Assembly: GCF_017948485.1 (NCBI RefSeq)
Contig: NZ_JAFFSX010000035.1
Location: 62,001-126,000, forward strand
Source: Streptomyces sp. GESEQ-35
Lineage (GTDB): Bacteria > Actinomycetota > Actinomycetes > Streptomycetales > Streptomycetaceae
DNA length: 64,000 nucleotides
Direction of reading: 5' to 3'
The translations under genes and the position numbers were made by a program. Below, piece after piece: positions 31,295 to 38,752 of the stretch. How positions within the stretch are numbered: position 1 is the first letter of the stretch; the number at the start of each line of letters is the position of its first letter. The notes beneath the pieces were generated by a model. The model ran no database searches, had not been told where the DNA came from, and saw only the letters and a list, made by a program, of their open reading frames with translations.

Positions 31295-32691
31295 TGGCCG
31301 TCGACCCCAAGGGCACGACCCTGTCCGCCACCGAACTGCGCCGGATGACCGAACTTGTCGCGGACGACCCGATGTCGGGCGCCGGCCCAGGCCCCACGCA
31401 CCGCACCCCCGGCATCGACGAATTCTGTACGGAGGCTGCCGCACTGCTGGGCGTGGACGCTGTCGTACGCGAGGACTCCGCCCTCGACAAGGCGTCCCGC
31501 GACTGGGCGCACATGTCGCCGATCCTCGCCGCCAAGCTCCCCGCCGGTCGCGCCGAGGTGGTGCTGCGCCCGTCCTCGTACGAGCAGGTCCAACCCCTCG
31601 TCGCCCTCGCCCACCGCCTGCGCATCCCGCTCACCCCGCGCGGCAAGGGCACCGGCAACTACGGCCAGGCGATCCCGCTGCACGGCGGCGCCGTCCTCGA
31701 CCTCACCGGATGCGGACGCATCCTGGGCGCGGGCGACGGGTGGATCAGGGCCGAGGCGGGCGCGAAGATGTCCGACCTGGAGGCGCATGCGCGCACACTG
31801 GGACAGGAGCTGTGGATGTTCCCCTCCACCTTCGGGACATCGCTCGGCGGCTTCCTCTGCGGCGGGAACGGCGGCACGGGATCGCTCGCCAACGGCACCA
31901 ACGGCGAGGGTTTCGTACGGGAGTTGACCGTCGTCCCGTGCACAGCGGAGGCCGAGCCCTTCACCGTTCGCGGCGAGGAAGCACTCCCGTACATCCACGC
32001 CTACGGCACCACCGGCATCACCACGACCGCGACTGTCGCCCTCCAGCCGGCCCGGGACTGGACCGGCCTCTTCGCCTCCTTCGACGACTGGGCGTCCGCC
32101 ACCGCCGCCCTCTCCGACCTCGTAAGCCTGGAGCCCGCGCCACGCCTGGTCTCCCTCGACGAGCCCGGCCTCGTCGAGACCTTCGAGGCCGACCCCGCCC
32201 TCGACCCGGCCGCGCTCAGTGTCCGCGCGATCATCGAGGAGCAGGCCGAGGACGACGCCCGGGCGATCATCGAGAAGCACGGCGGCCGGGTGACGGAGGT
32301 ACGTCCCGCGCCGCACGGTCCCGCCCTCATCTCCTCGCTCTCCTTCAACCACCCGACATACCACCTGATGAAGGCCAAGGACGGCTACTTCCACCTGGAG
32401 GTCGGCGGCGACGTACTGCTCGGCGACCCGACGGCGGTCAAGGCCGTCTTCCCCGGCACGGTGCTGCACCTGGAGGGGATGCGCTCAGGGACCGTCGGCA
32501 TGCTGATGGCGCACTACCAGGACGAAGCCACCGTGTACGAGGGGATCGCCGCCCTGGAGGCACTGGGCGTCGGCGTCCATGACGTCCACAACTGGTACGT
32601 CGACCGGCGCCTCGACCTCGTCCGTGCCACCGCCCGCACCGCCGACCCGCTGGGGCTGCTCAACCCCGGCCACCTCCTGGGAGCGCGCTGA
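31294..32691 (+). CDS. FAD-linked oxidase (VAO/PCMH type)
   Basis: The 465-residue protein has the PCMH-type FAD domain in its first half: VVLRPSSYEQVQPLVALAHRLRIPLTPRGKGTGNYGQAIPLHGGAVLDLTG, then the second FAD loop FPSTFGTSLGGFLCGGNGGTGSLANGTNGE. The C-terminal part ends LDLVRATARTADPLGLLNPGHLL, the usual end of this family. It would oxidise an alcohol, amine or hydroxy acid, passing electrons to oxygen or another acceptor. No His-Cys double FAD attachment motif is visible. It is coupled to the binding-protein gene (TGATG) and lies 2 bases before the creatininase-family gene. Confidence 0.88.
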   Translation: MAVDPKGTTLSATELRRMTELVADDPMSGAGPGPTHRTPGIDEFCTEAAALLGVDAVVREDSALDKASRDWAHMSPILAAKLPAGRAEVVLRPSSYEQVQPLVALAHRLRIPLTPRGKGTGNYGQAIPLHGGAVLDLTGCGRILGAGDGWIRAEAGAKMSDLEAHARTLGQELWMFPSTFGTSLGGFLCGGNGGTGSLANGTNGEGFVRELTVVPCTAEAEPFTVRGEEALPYIHAYGTTGITTTATVALQPARDWTGLFASFDDWASATAALSDLVSLEPAPRLVSLDEPGLVETFEADPALDPAALSVRAIIEEQAEDDARAIIEKHGGRVTEVRPAPHGPALISSLSFNHPTYHLMKAKDGYFHLEVGGDVLLGDPTAVKAVFPGTVLHLEGMRSGTVGMLMAHYQDEATVYEGIAALEALGVGVHDVHNWYVDRRLDLVRATARTADPLGLLNPGHLLGAR

Positions 32692-32693
32692 CC

Positions 32694-33467
32694 ATGGCCT
32701 TCACCCACTTCACCGACCTCAGCGGACCGTCGGTCACCGACCTGTCCGCCGACACCGTGGCCGTCCTTCCCGTCGGCGCGATCGAGCAGCACGGGCCCCA
32801 TCTTCCCGTCGCCACCGACTACTTCATGGCGGAGGCGACAGCGCAGGGCGCCGCCCTGGCCGCATCCGACAGCTGCGACATCACGCTGCTGCCGGGCCTC
32901 GCATACGCCAAGTCCGACGAACACGCCTGGTCGCCCGGGACGCTGTGGCTCAGCGCCTCGACGCTCCTCGCGGTACTGGACGACCTGGGACGCTCTCTCG
33001 CCAAGGGCCCCGTCCGGCGGCTCGCGTTCCTCAACGCGCACGGCGGCAACAGCGCGCTGCTGGGAGTCGCTCTGCGTGAACTACGCACCAAATACGGTCT
33101 GTTCACCTTCCTGTTGCACGCCGCACTCCCCGCTGACCAGGGCGGCGCGTCCCCGTCCGGCGAACTGGGTCTCGGAGTGCACGGCGGGCTGAACGAGACC
33201 GCGGCGATGCTCCACCTCCACCCGGATACGGTGGACATGTCGCTGGCCGAGCGGAGTGTCCCCCAGCACCTGACCGCCTACGAGCACATCGGCTTCGGCA
33301 AGTCCGTCTCCTTCGGCTGGACGAGCGACGACTTCGGTACGGGCAACGGCGTCATCGGCGATCCCACCGGAGCCACCCCCGAACTCGGCCGCAAACTCGT
33401 CGACACCACCATCGCCGACAACGCGGCCGCACTACGCGAATGCGCCCGCTTCCTGCCTTCCCCCTGA
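32694..33467 (+). CDS. Creatininase-family amidohydrolase
   Basis: The 257-residue enzyme keeps the two-metal ligands of the family: E31 and H33 in VGAIEQHGPHLPVATD, D42, H116 in NAHGGN, and E168 in GLNETAAM. Members include creatininase, a formamide hydrolase of flavin/F420 synthesis (ArfB) and the peptidase MftE; all cleave C-N bonds. The length is typical. Nothing in the sequence points to creatinine itself; the operon suggests a ring amide or formamide of the imported compound. It is followed by a 15-bp tandem repeat before the next gene. Confidence 0.9.
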   Translation: MAFTHFTDLSGPSVTDLSADTVAVLPVGAIEQHGPHLPVATDYFMAEATAQGAALAASDSCDITLLPGLAYAKSDEHAWSPGTLWLSASTLLAVLDDLGRSLAKGPVRRLAFLNAHGGNSALLGVALRELRTKYGLFTFLLHAALPADQGGASPSGELGLGVHGGLNETAAMLHLHPDTVDMSLAERSVPQHLTAYEHIGFGKSVSFGWTSDDFGTGNGVIGDPTGATPELGRKLVDTTIADNAAALRECARFLPSP

Positions 33468-33469
33468 CC

Positions 33470-33526
33470 GCCTTCTTCCTGAACGCCTTCTTCCTGAACG
33501 CCTTCTTCCTGAACGCCTTCCTGAAC
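33470..33526. repeat. 15-bp tandem repeat (gccttcttcctgaac x3 plus one short unit)
   Basis: Three exact copies at 33470-33484, 33485-33499 and 33500-33514 are followed by a 12-bp copy missing one TTC (33515-33526). The array begins 2 bases after the creatininase stop and ends 23 bases before the cupin start. Each unit contains TGA in one frame. It looks like a slippage-prone minisatellite in an otherwise tightly packed operon. Confidence 0.9.
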
Positions 33527-33549
33527 GCCTGACGTCGAGGACACCCGCC

Positions 33550-33978
33550 ATGGCCATCCCCCCGCTCCACAAGCCGCTCAGCGAGATCACCGCCCACCAC
33601 ATCACCGCGGGCGACACGGTCAAGCTCGCCGTCCTCACCGGACCGGCCGACGGTTCACCGACCACCGTCGTCTTCGAGGTGTGGGAGCCGGGCGGCGCCC
33701 AGCCGCTCAACTGGCACCCCGAGTCCGTGGAGACCTTCGTGGTGCTCGCGGGCGAGGGCCGCGCGGTCAGCGACGAGCACGAACGCGACCTCGCACCCGG
33801 CGACGTGCTGGTCCTGCCCGTCGGCTCCAAGCACCGGATCACCAACACCTCGGCCACCGAGCGGCTCTACACCCTCACGATCATGTCCCCCGACGAGGGC
33901 TTCGCCGACCTGATCCAGCGCGGCCCCTGCGCGGTGCTCGACGACGCTGACCTGGCCGTCCTCGGAGCCGCCCGATGA
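33550..33978 (+). CDS. Cupin-domain protein
   Basis: The 142-residue single cupin has motif 1 in NWHPESVETFVVLAGEGRAVSD (His and Glu ligands present) and motif 2 in LAPGDVLVLPVGSKHRI with its His. It could be a small metal-dependent isomerase, lyase or dioxygenase, or a metabolite-binding helper; the sequence does not decide. The ATG follows a weak GAGGA. Its stop overlaps the next start (ATGA), coupling it to the AtzH-amidase gene, which places it in the catabolic path rather than in regulation. Confidence 0.85.
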   Translation: MAIPPLHKPLSEITAHHITAGDTVKLAVLTGPADGSPTTVVFEVWEPGGAQPLNWHPESVETFVVLAGEGRAVSDEHERDLAPGDVLVLPVGSKHRITNTSATERLYTLTIMSPDEGFADLIQRGPCAVLDDADLAVLGAAR

Positions 33979-35498
33979 GCGAACTCCTCGACGCCTTCTG
34001 GTCGTACGAACAGGCCCTCGGCGCCAACGACGTGGCGGGCCTCGACCACTGGTTCCTGGACGCCCCGGACACGGTGCGCGCCGAGGGTTCCATGGTGCTG
34101 AGCGGGCACGCGGCCATTTCGGACTTCCGTCGCGGCCGCAGCTCGGGAGCCCCGGCCCGTACGGTCGAGCGCGTCCATGAGGTGCGGATCGCCGAGGACA
34201 TCGCGGTACTGACCGCCGAAACGCTGCGGGCCGACGGGTCGCGCGGGATGCAGACACAGGTGTGGCGGCTGACGGGCGAGGGCTGGCGGATCGCGGCCGC
34301 GCACGTCAGCGCGGTGCCGGGCCCGGTGGGGGACGAGGCTCCGGACCCCGCGGTGTGGCGGGTCGTGGGCGAGCCGCTGGTCGCCGGGGCGGAGGAGGGG
34401 CCGCTCGCCGGTGTACGTACAGCCGTCAAGGACCTCTTCGCCGTTGCCGGGCAGCGGATCGGCGGGGGCAACCCGCAGTGGCTGGCCGAAGCGCCGATGG
34501 AGCACCGACATGCCGACGCCGTAAGGGAATTGCTCGGCGCCGGCGCCCAGCTCGCCGGGATCGCCCAGACCGACGAACTCGCCTTCAGTCTCGCCGGGAC
34601 CAACATCCACTACGGCTCCCCCGTCAACCCCGCCGCCCCCGGCCGGATCACCGGCGGCTCCAGCAGCGGCCCGGCTGCGGCGGTCGCCCGCGGTTGGGCG
34701 GATCTGGGGCTGGCCACGGACACCGCGGGCTCGATCCGGGTCCCCGCCTCCTACTGCGGCCTCTACGGCTGGCGCCCCACCCACGGAACCGTCCCCACCG
34801 GCGGCCTGCTCCCGCTGGCCCCGTCCTTCGACACGGCGGGACTGCTTGCCCGGGACCCGGACCTGCTGCGTACAGCGGCAAAGGTGCTCCTGCCCCGGGA
34901 CGACGAAGCCCCGATGACCACGCTTCTGGTCGACGACGCCCTCACCGCGCTCGCCGAACCCGACGTCCAGGCATCCTTTGAGGCGGCATGCCGGGCGCTC
35001 TCCCTCCGCACCGGCCTGGAGCTCGTACGGACCGACACCGGCATGGCCCCACACCTGGAGGAGTGGCTGCCCGCCTTCCGTACCGTCCAGGCGGCCGAGG
35101 CGTGGGCCGCGCACGGGGAGTGGATCGGGAAGCACACGGGCGCGCTGGGGGCCGACATCGAGGCCCGGTTCGCCGGGGGGAGCCAGGTCGCGGAGGGCGA
35201 ATTGCGTGACGCCAACTCCGGGCTCCTGTCCGCCCGTTCGGTCGTCGTCGAAGCCCTCCCGCCCGGCACGGCGCTGCTTCTCCCCGCCACGAGCAGCCCG
35301 GCCCCCCGCGCGGATGCGACACCGGCCGAGGTCGAGACCGTACGAGCCGCGACCCTCCGCCTCACCTGCCTTGCCTCGCTCGCCGGGCTGCCCGCCGTCA
35401 CCATGCCCCGGCTCCGGGTCCGCGACCTCCCGGTCGGCCTCTGCGCGATCGGCGCACCGGGCACGGACCACGCCCTCCTGGAGCTGACCCATGCATGA
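33975..35498 (+). CDS. AtzH-like domain fused to amidase-signature hydrolase
   Basis: The 507-residue protein has two domains. Residues 1-115 form an AtzH/SnoaL-like alpha-beta barrel (LDAFWSYEQALGANDVAGLDHWF ... QVWRLTGEGWRIAAAHVS). Residues 125-507 are an amidase-signature enzyme: the catalytic Lys is K152 in TAVKDLF, the cis-Ser is in ITGGSSSGPAAA (229-231), and the Ser nucleophile is S253 in DTAGSIRVPAS. In cyanuric acid catabolism AtzH and the amidase AtzE act on carboxylated ureas, so this fusion may hydrolyse a ureido or carboxyurea intermediate; that is inference by homology. It overlaps the cupin gene by 4 bases and the cysteine hydrolase gene by 8. Confidence 0.92.
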   Translation: MSELLDAFWSYEQALGANDVAGLDHWFLDAPDTVRAEGSMVLSGHAAISDFRRGRSSGAPARTVERVHEVRIAEDIAVLTAETLRADGSRGMQTQVWRLTGEGWRIAAAHVSAVPGPVGDEAPDPAVWRVVGEPLVAGAEEGPLAGVRTAVKDLFAVAGQRIGGGNPQWLAEAPMEHRHADAVRELLGAGAQLAGIAQTDELAFSLAGTNIHYGSPVNPAAPGRITGGSSSGPAAAVARGWADLGLATDTAGSIRVPASYCGLYGWRPTHGTVPTGGLLPLAPSFDTAGLLARDPDLLRTAAKVLLPRDDEAPMTTLLVDDALTALAEPDVQASFEAACRALSLRTGLELVRTDTGMAPHLEEWLPAFRTVQAAEAWAAHGEWIGKHTGALGADIEARFAGGSQVAEGELRDANSGLLSARSVVVEALPPGTALLLPATSSPAPRADATPAEVETVRAATLRLTCLASLAGLPAVTMPRLRVRDLPVGLCAIGAPGTDHALLELTHA

Positions 35499-36243
35499 GA
35501 TCGGCCCCAACTCCCGCAACTCCTGGCGCGCGGACGCCAAGCACATCGACCTCCGTCGCCCGCAACTCCCGGCCCGCCCGGTCACCGTGGAGGCTCAGCC
35601 TCAAATCCTGACGCTCGACCTGGCCAGGGCTGCGATCGTCGTCATCGACATGCAGAACGACTTCTGCTCGCCCGACGGCTGGCTGGCCTCGATCGGCGTG
35701 GACGTGTCCCCGGCCCGCACCCCCATCCCCGTACTCCAGCGGCTCCTCCCCGCGCTCCGGGCGGCCGACGTCCCCGTCGTCTGGCTCAACTGGGGCAACC
35801 GCCCCGACCGCGCAAACCTCCCGCCCGGCGTCCTCCACGTCTACGACCAGGATGGAACCGGAGGCGGCCTCGGCTCCCAACTGCCCACCGGGGCAAGGGT
35901 TCTGGAACGCGACAGCGCGTCCGCCGACATCACCGCACCCCTCTTCGCCGCACCCGACGACCTGCACATCGCCAAGTACCGCATGAGCGGCTTCCAGGAC
36001 ACCGAACTCGACAGCGTCCTGCGCAATCTCCGCGCCGACACGCTGCTGTTCGCCGGAGTCAACGCCGACCAGTGCGTCCTCGCCACCCTCATGGACGCGG
36101 CGAGTCTCGGCTACGACGTGCTGATGCTTCAGGACGCGGTGGCCACCACCTCACCCGCGTACTGCATGGACGCCACCGTCTACAACGTCCGCCAGTGCTT
36201 CGGCTTCACCCTCACCGCCGCCGACCTCCAGGAAGCCCTGTGA
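35491..36243 (+). CDS. Cysteine hydrolase, isochorismatase superfamily (RutB/biuret-hydrolase-like)
   Basis: The 250-residue enzyme has the full Asp-Lys-Cys triad: D53 in VVIDMQNDFCS, K162 in IAKYRMSGFQDTELD, and C195 in FAGVNADQCVLATLMDA. Presence of the Cys and the substrate loop places it with amide hydrolases (RutB ureidoacrylate hydrolase, biuret hydrolase, N-carbamoylsarcosine amidase) rather than true isochorismatases. It probably removes a carbamate or ammonia from a carbamoyl intermediate. It overlaps the amidase gene by 8 bases at its start and the formamidase-like gene by 4 at its end, so all three are coupled. Confidence 0.93.
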   Translation: MHEIGPNSRNSWRADAKHIDLRRPQLPARPVTVEAQPQILTLDLARAAIVVIDMQNDFCSPDGWLASIGVDVSPARTPIPVLQRLLPALRAADVPVVWLNWGNRPDRANLPPGVLHVYDQDGTGGGLGSQLPTGARVLERDSASADITAPLFAAPDDLHIAKYRMSGFQDTELDSVLRNLRADTLLFAGVNADQCVLATLMDAASLGYDVLMLQDAVATTSPAYCMDATVYNVRQCFGFTLTAADLQEAL

Positions 36244-37301
36244 CCCTCCTCCAACCCCACCGGGGCCCCGTCGACGGCGACCACTACCTGCCCGCAGACC
36301 CGGCCGCAGTGCACTGGGGTCTGCTCCCCAACACCCTCTCCAAGCCGGCCCTTTCGGTCCCCTCCGGCGCGAGCGTCACCCTCGACACCATCAGCCACGA
36401 GGGCATCCTCGCCGACCAGGGCCGAGACCCGGCCGCCTTCTTCGCCGCGGCCGGCATCCACGGCATCCTCCACGACACGGCCGAACTCGCCGCTTCCACC
36501 CGCCTTCACGACCCCGCCGCCCACGGCCCGCACGTGGTCACAGGCCCCGTCCACATCCAGGGGGCCGAGCCCGGCGACGTACTCGAAGTGGAAGTCCTCC
36601 GCCTGCGCCGACGCGCCCCCTACGGAGTGATCAGCAACCGCCACGGCAAGGGCGCGCTCCCCGGCGAATACCCCCAGGGCCCCGGCCCCGACCCGGTCAG
36701 CCTGGTCGCCACCGTCGACGATGACGGCCGTGGCCGCCTCCCCGTGGGCGACGGTCGCGACATCCGCTTCCCGCTCCGCCCCTTCCTCGGCATCATGGGC
36801 ACCGCTCCCGCAACCGAAGCCCCGGTCCACTCGGTGCCTCCCGGCCCGCACGGGGGCAATCTCGACGTACGCCACCTCGGCGTCGGCGCCCGCCTCTTCC
36901 TCCCCGTCGCCGTCGAGGGCGCCCTCTTCTACGCCGGCGACCCGCACTTCTCCCAGGGCGACGGCGAAGTGGCCCTCACCGCCTTCGAAGCCCCTCTGCG
37001 TGCGACCCTCCGCCTCACCGTCCACCGCGACCCCGCCCTCCGCCGACTCGCGTCCCGCCTGCGCGCCCCCTTCGCCGAGACCGACACCGAGCACATCGTC
37101 ATGGGCCTGGACACCGACCTCGACGAGGCGATGCGCCATGCCGTACGCGACGCCCTCACCCTCCTCGACGAGCGCTTCTCCGTACCCGGCCCGGTTGCCC
37201 TCGCCTACCTCAGCGCGGCCGCCGACTTCCAGGTCTCCCAGGTGGTCGACATCGTCAAGGGCGTCCACTGCCGCATTTCCAAGGCGGACCTGGCCTTCTG
37301 A
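36240..37301 (+). CDS. Acetamidase/formamidase-family protein
   Basis: The 353-residue protein fits the FmdA/AmdA family: GPVHIQGAEPGDVLEVEVLRL (the family's GPI.V.GA.PGD.L.V.I pattern), FLGIMGTAPA, GGNLDVRHLGVGARLFLPV and LFYAGDPHFSQGDGEV, in the right order. Members hydrolyse formamide or short amides to ammonia and the acid. As the last gene of the cluster, it could release nitrogen from a small amide left by ring cleavage. The GTG at 36240 overlaps the previous stop (GTGA). It converges on a minus-strand gene with 25 bases between, and I see no hairpin there. Confidence 0.92.
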   Translation: MTLLQPHRGPVDGDHYLPADPAAVHWGLLPNTLSKPALSVPSGASVTLDTISHEGILADQGRDPAAFFAAAGIHGILHDTAELAASTRLHDPAAHGPHVVTGPVHIQGAEPGDVLEVEVLRLRRRAPYGVISNRHGKGALPGEYPQGPGPDPVSLVATVDDDGRGRLPVGDGRDIRFPLRPFLGIMGTAPATEAPVHSVPPGPHGGNLDVRHLGVGARLFLPVAVEGALFYAGDPHFSQGDGEVALTAFEAPLRATLRLTVHRDPALRRLASRLRAPFAETDTEHIVMGLDTDLDEAMRHAVRDALTLLDERFSVPGPVALAYLSAAADFQVSQVVDIVKGVHCRISKADLAF

Positions 37302-37326
37302 CGCGACACGGCGGGTGTGCCTCGGA

Positions 37327-37857
37327 TCAGTCCTCCTTCCACACCTCGGCCCGGCGTTGCGCCCAGCGTGCGATCCGGTCGCCGTACGCGCCGTCCAAGG
37401 CCTTGTCCCGGATGTGGTGGAGCGCGTCGTCCCGCTCCTCGTCGTCGAGTCCGCGCAAGTCCTCGATGTCGTCGCGGAGTTCCTCCGGCAGGCCCTCGTA
37501 GCGGTGCCGGGCTTCGAGGGCCCGGATGCGCACACGTGCGCCGTAGTCACCGGCCAGTGCGTCCTGCCAGATCCGGGCGGCGGCCGCACGGCGCTGTTCG
37601 GGTTCCAGGGTGCGCAGTTCGCGCAGGTCGGCGCGGAGCTCCGACGGCAGCCGGCCGGAGAGGGGGTGCGGGTCGTCGTCGGCCACGGCCATGGGGTTGC
37701 TGTCGGCGAGCAGGACCAGCGAGGTGTCCGCGGCCGTCGAGGCGCCGGATGTGCCGGTGGACGCCGCCCATACCAGCCCGGTCGCCGCGGCGGCGACGGT
37801 GACGGCCACCGCGGTCATCCGGGTGCGGCGCGGTACGGCGGTGCTCATGCTGTTCAC
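37327..37857 (-). CDS. Secreted or membrane-anchored helical protein with two ~50-residue repeats
   Basis: The 176-residue protein has a single N-terminal hydrophobic segment (about residues 14-32), then a Thr/Ser/Asp linker and two similar helical units. Unit 1 contains LPSELRADLRELRTLEPEQR...IWQDALAGDYGARV; unit 2 contains LPEELRDDIEDLRGLDDEER...IRDKALDGAYGDRI. I do not recognise the family. The GTG at 37857 is chosen because GGGAGGA lies 5 bases upstream; the ATG at 37848 would be 14 bases away. It is divergent from the response regulator gene, so it is probably a target or accessory protein of that two-component system acting outside the membrane. Confidence 0.78.
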   Translation of the reverse strand: MNSMSTAVPRRTRMTAVAVTVAAAATGLVWAASTGTSGASTAADTSLVLLADSNPMAVADDDPHPLSGRLPSELRADLRELRTLEPEQRRAAAARIWQDALAGDYGARVRIRALEARHRYEGLPEELRDDIEDLRGLDDEERDDALHHIRDKALDGAYGDRIARWAQRRAEVWKED

Positions 37858-38000
37858 GTTGTCCTCCCGTTGCTCGATCTCGGCGCCAGCCTGGAGCAGC
37901 CGTACGAGCGGGAGGTTCGGCCAGTGTTCGGGCGGTGTAAGGATCGGCGGCGCGGGCGCTCGGGCGCGGAGGCGCTGACTAGCATCAGGGGCATCCCCCG

Positions 38001-38054
38001 GTGCTCCGGGACGGCTGCGTGTTCCGGGATGGCTGTGTGTTCCGGGGTGCGAGG
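38001..38054 (+). repeat. Three 18-bp direct repeats in the leader of the response-regulator gene
   Basis: Units are gtgctccgggacggctgc (38001-38018), gtgttccgggatggctgt (38019-38036) and gtgttccggggtgcgagg (38037-38054). The core gtgytccggg is kept in all three and the period is exactly 18. The array ends at the ribosome site of the gene at 38063. Head-to-tail repeats suit OmpR-type regulators, which bind direct repeats, so autoregulation is possible; the transcript leader may also be involved. Confidence 0.75.
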
Positions 38055-38062
38055 AGAGACAT

Positions 38063-38752
38063 ATGCCGGAGAACAAGGGCCTCGTCCTGGTCGTCGAGGA
38101 CGAAGGGAACATCGCCGATCTTCAGCGGCGCTATCTGAGCCGGGAGGGCTTCGGCGTGCATGTCGAGTCCGACGGCGAAGGGGCTCTGGCCGCGGTCCGC
38201 AGGCTGCGTCCGGTGGCGATCGTGCTGGACATCGCACTCCCCGGCATCGACGGAGTGGAGGTGTGCCGTCGGCTGCGGGAGGAGGGCGACTGGACTCCGG
38301 TGATGTTCGTGACCGCGCGGGACGAGGTGGCCGACCGCATCCTCGGGCTCGAGCTCGGCGGCGACGACTACCTCACCAAGCCGTTCTCACCCCATGAGCT
38401 CGTGGCCCGCGTCAAGAGCCTGCTGCGCCGTGCCGCGGGCCCGCAGCGGGATCCGGTGCGCCGGCTGGGACGGCTCACGCTGGACACCGGTCGCCGTGCC
38501 CTGCGCGTCGACGACCACCCGGTGGAGTTGACGACCACAGAGTTCAATCTGCTCGCCTTTCTGATGGGCCACCCCGGGCAGGTGTTCTCCCGGGATCAGT
38601 TGCTGGCGCAGGTCTGGGGTTACGCGGGGTACCGGGACACGCGCGTGATGGACGTCTATGTCTCGCAGCTGCGCTCCAAGCTGGGTGACGCCAGCCCGAT
38701 CCGTACGGTGCGCGGGGTCGGTTACAGCGTCGCCGACGACTCCCTGCGATGA
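38063..38752 (+). CDS. OmpR-family response regulator
   Basis: The 229-residue protein has an N-terminal receiver domain with the phospho-acceptor D56 (IVLDIALP), acidic pocket residues in VVEDEGN, the Thr in FVTARDE and the Lys in LTKPFSPHEL. The C-terminal winged helix (about residues 135-226) has VELTTTEFNLLAFLMGHPGQVFSRDQLL and TVRGVGYSV, as in OmpR/PhoB-type activators. The stop overlaps the histidine kinase start by 4 bases (ATGA), a standard operon. The stimulus is unknown; the divergent repeat-containing secreted protein and the direct repeats upstream suggest an envelope function. The ribosome site is GAGGAGA. Confidence 0.95.
   Translation: MPENKGLVLVVEDEGNIADLQRRYLSREGFGVHVESDGEGALAAVRRLRPVAIVLDIALPGIDGVEVCRRLREEGDWTPVMFVTARDEVADRILGLELGGDDYLTKPFSPHELVARVKSLLRRAAGPQRDPVRRLGRLTLDTGRRALRVDDHPVELTTTEFNLLAFLMGHPGQVFSRDQLLAQVWGYAGYRDTRVMDVYVSQLRSKLGDASPIRTVRGVGYSVADDSLR

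Noticed and set aside
33470..33526. Tandem repeats here and at 38001-38054 considered as CRISPR arrays.
   Set aside because: Units are 15 and 18 bp with no spacers, and no cas genes are in the window.
25473..37301. Canonical Rut pyrimidine pathway.
   Set aside because: RutF-like and RutB-like proteins are present, and an NCS2 permease is nearby, but no RutA monooxygenase, RutC, RutD or RutE is encoded, while several non-Rut hydrolases are.
25473..37301. Cyanuric acid or atrazine cluster.
   Set aside because: An AtzH-amidase fusion and an AtzC-like deaminase are present, but there is no cyanuric acid hydrolase (AtzD/TrzD family), no AtzG and no allophanate hydrolase.
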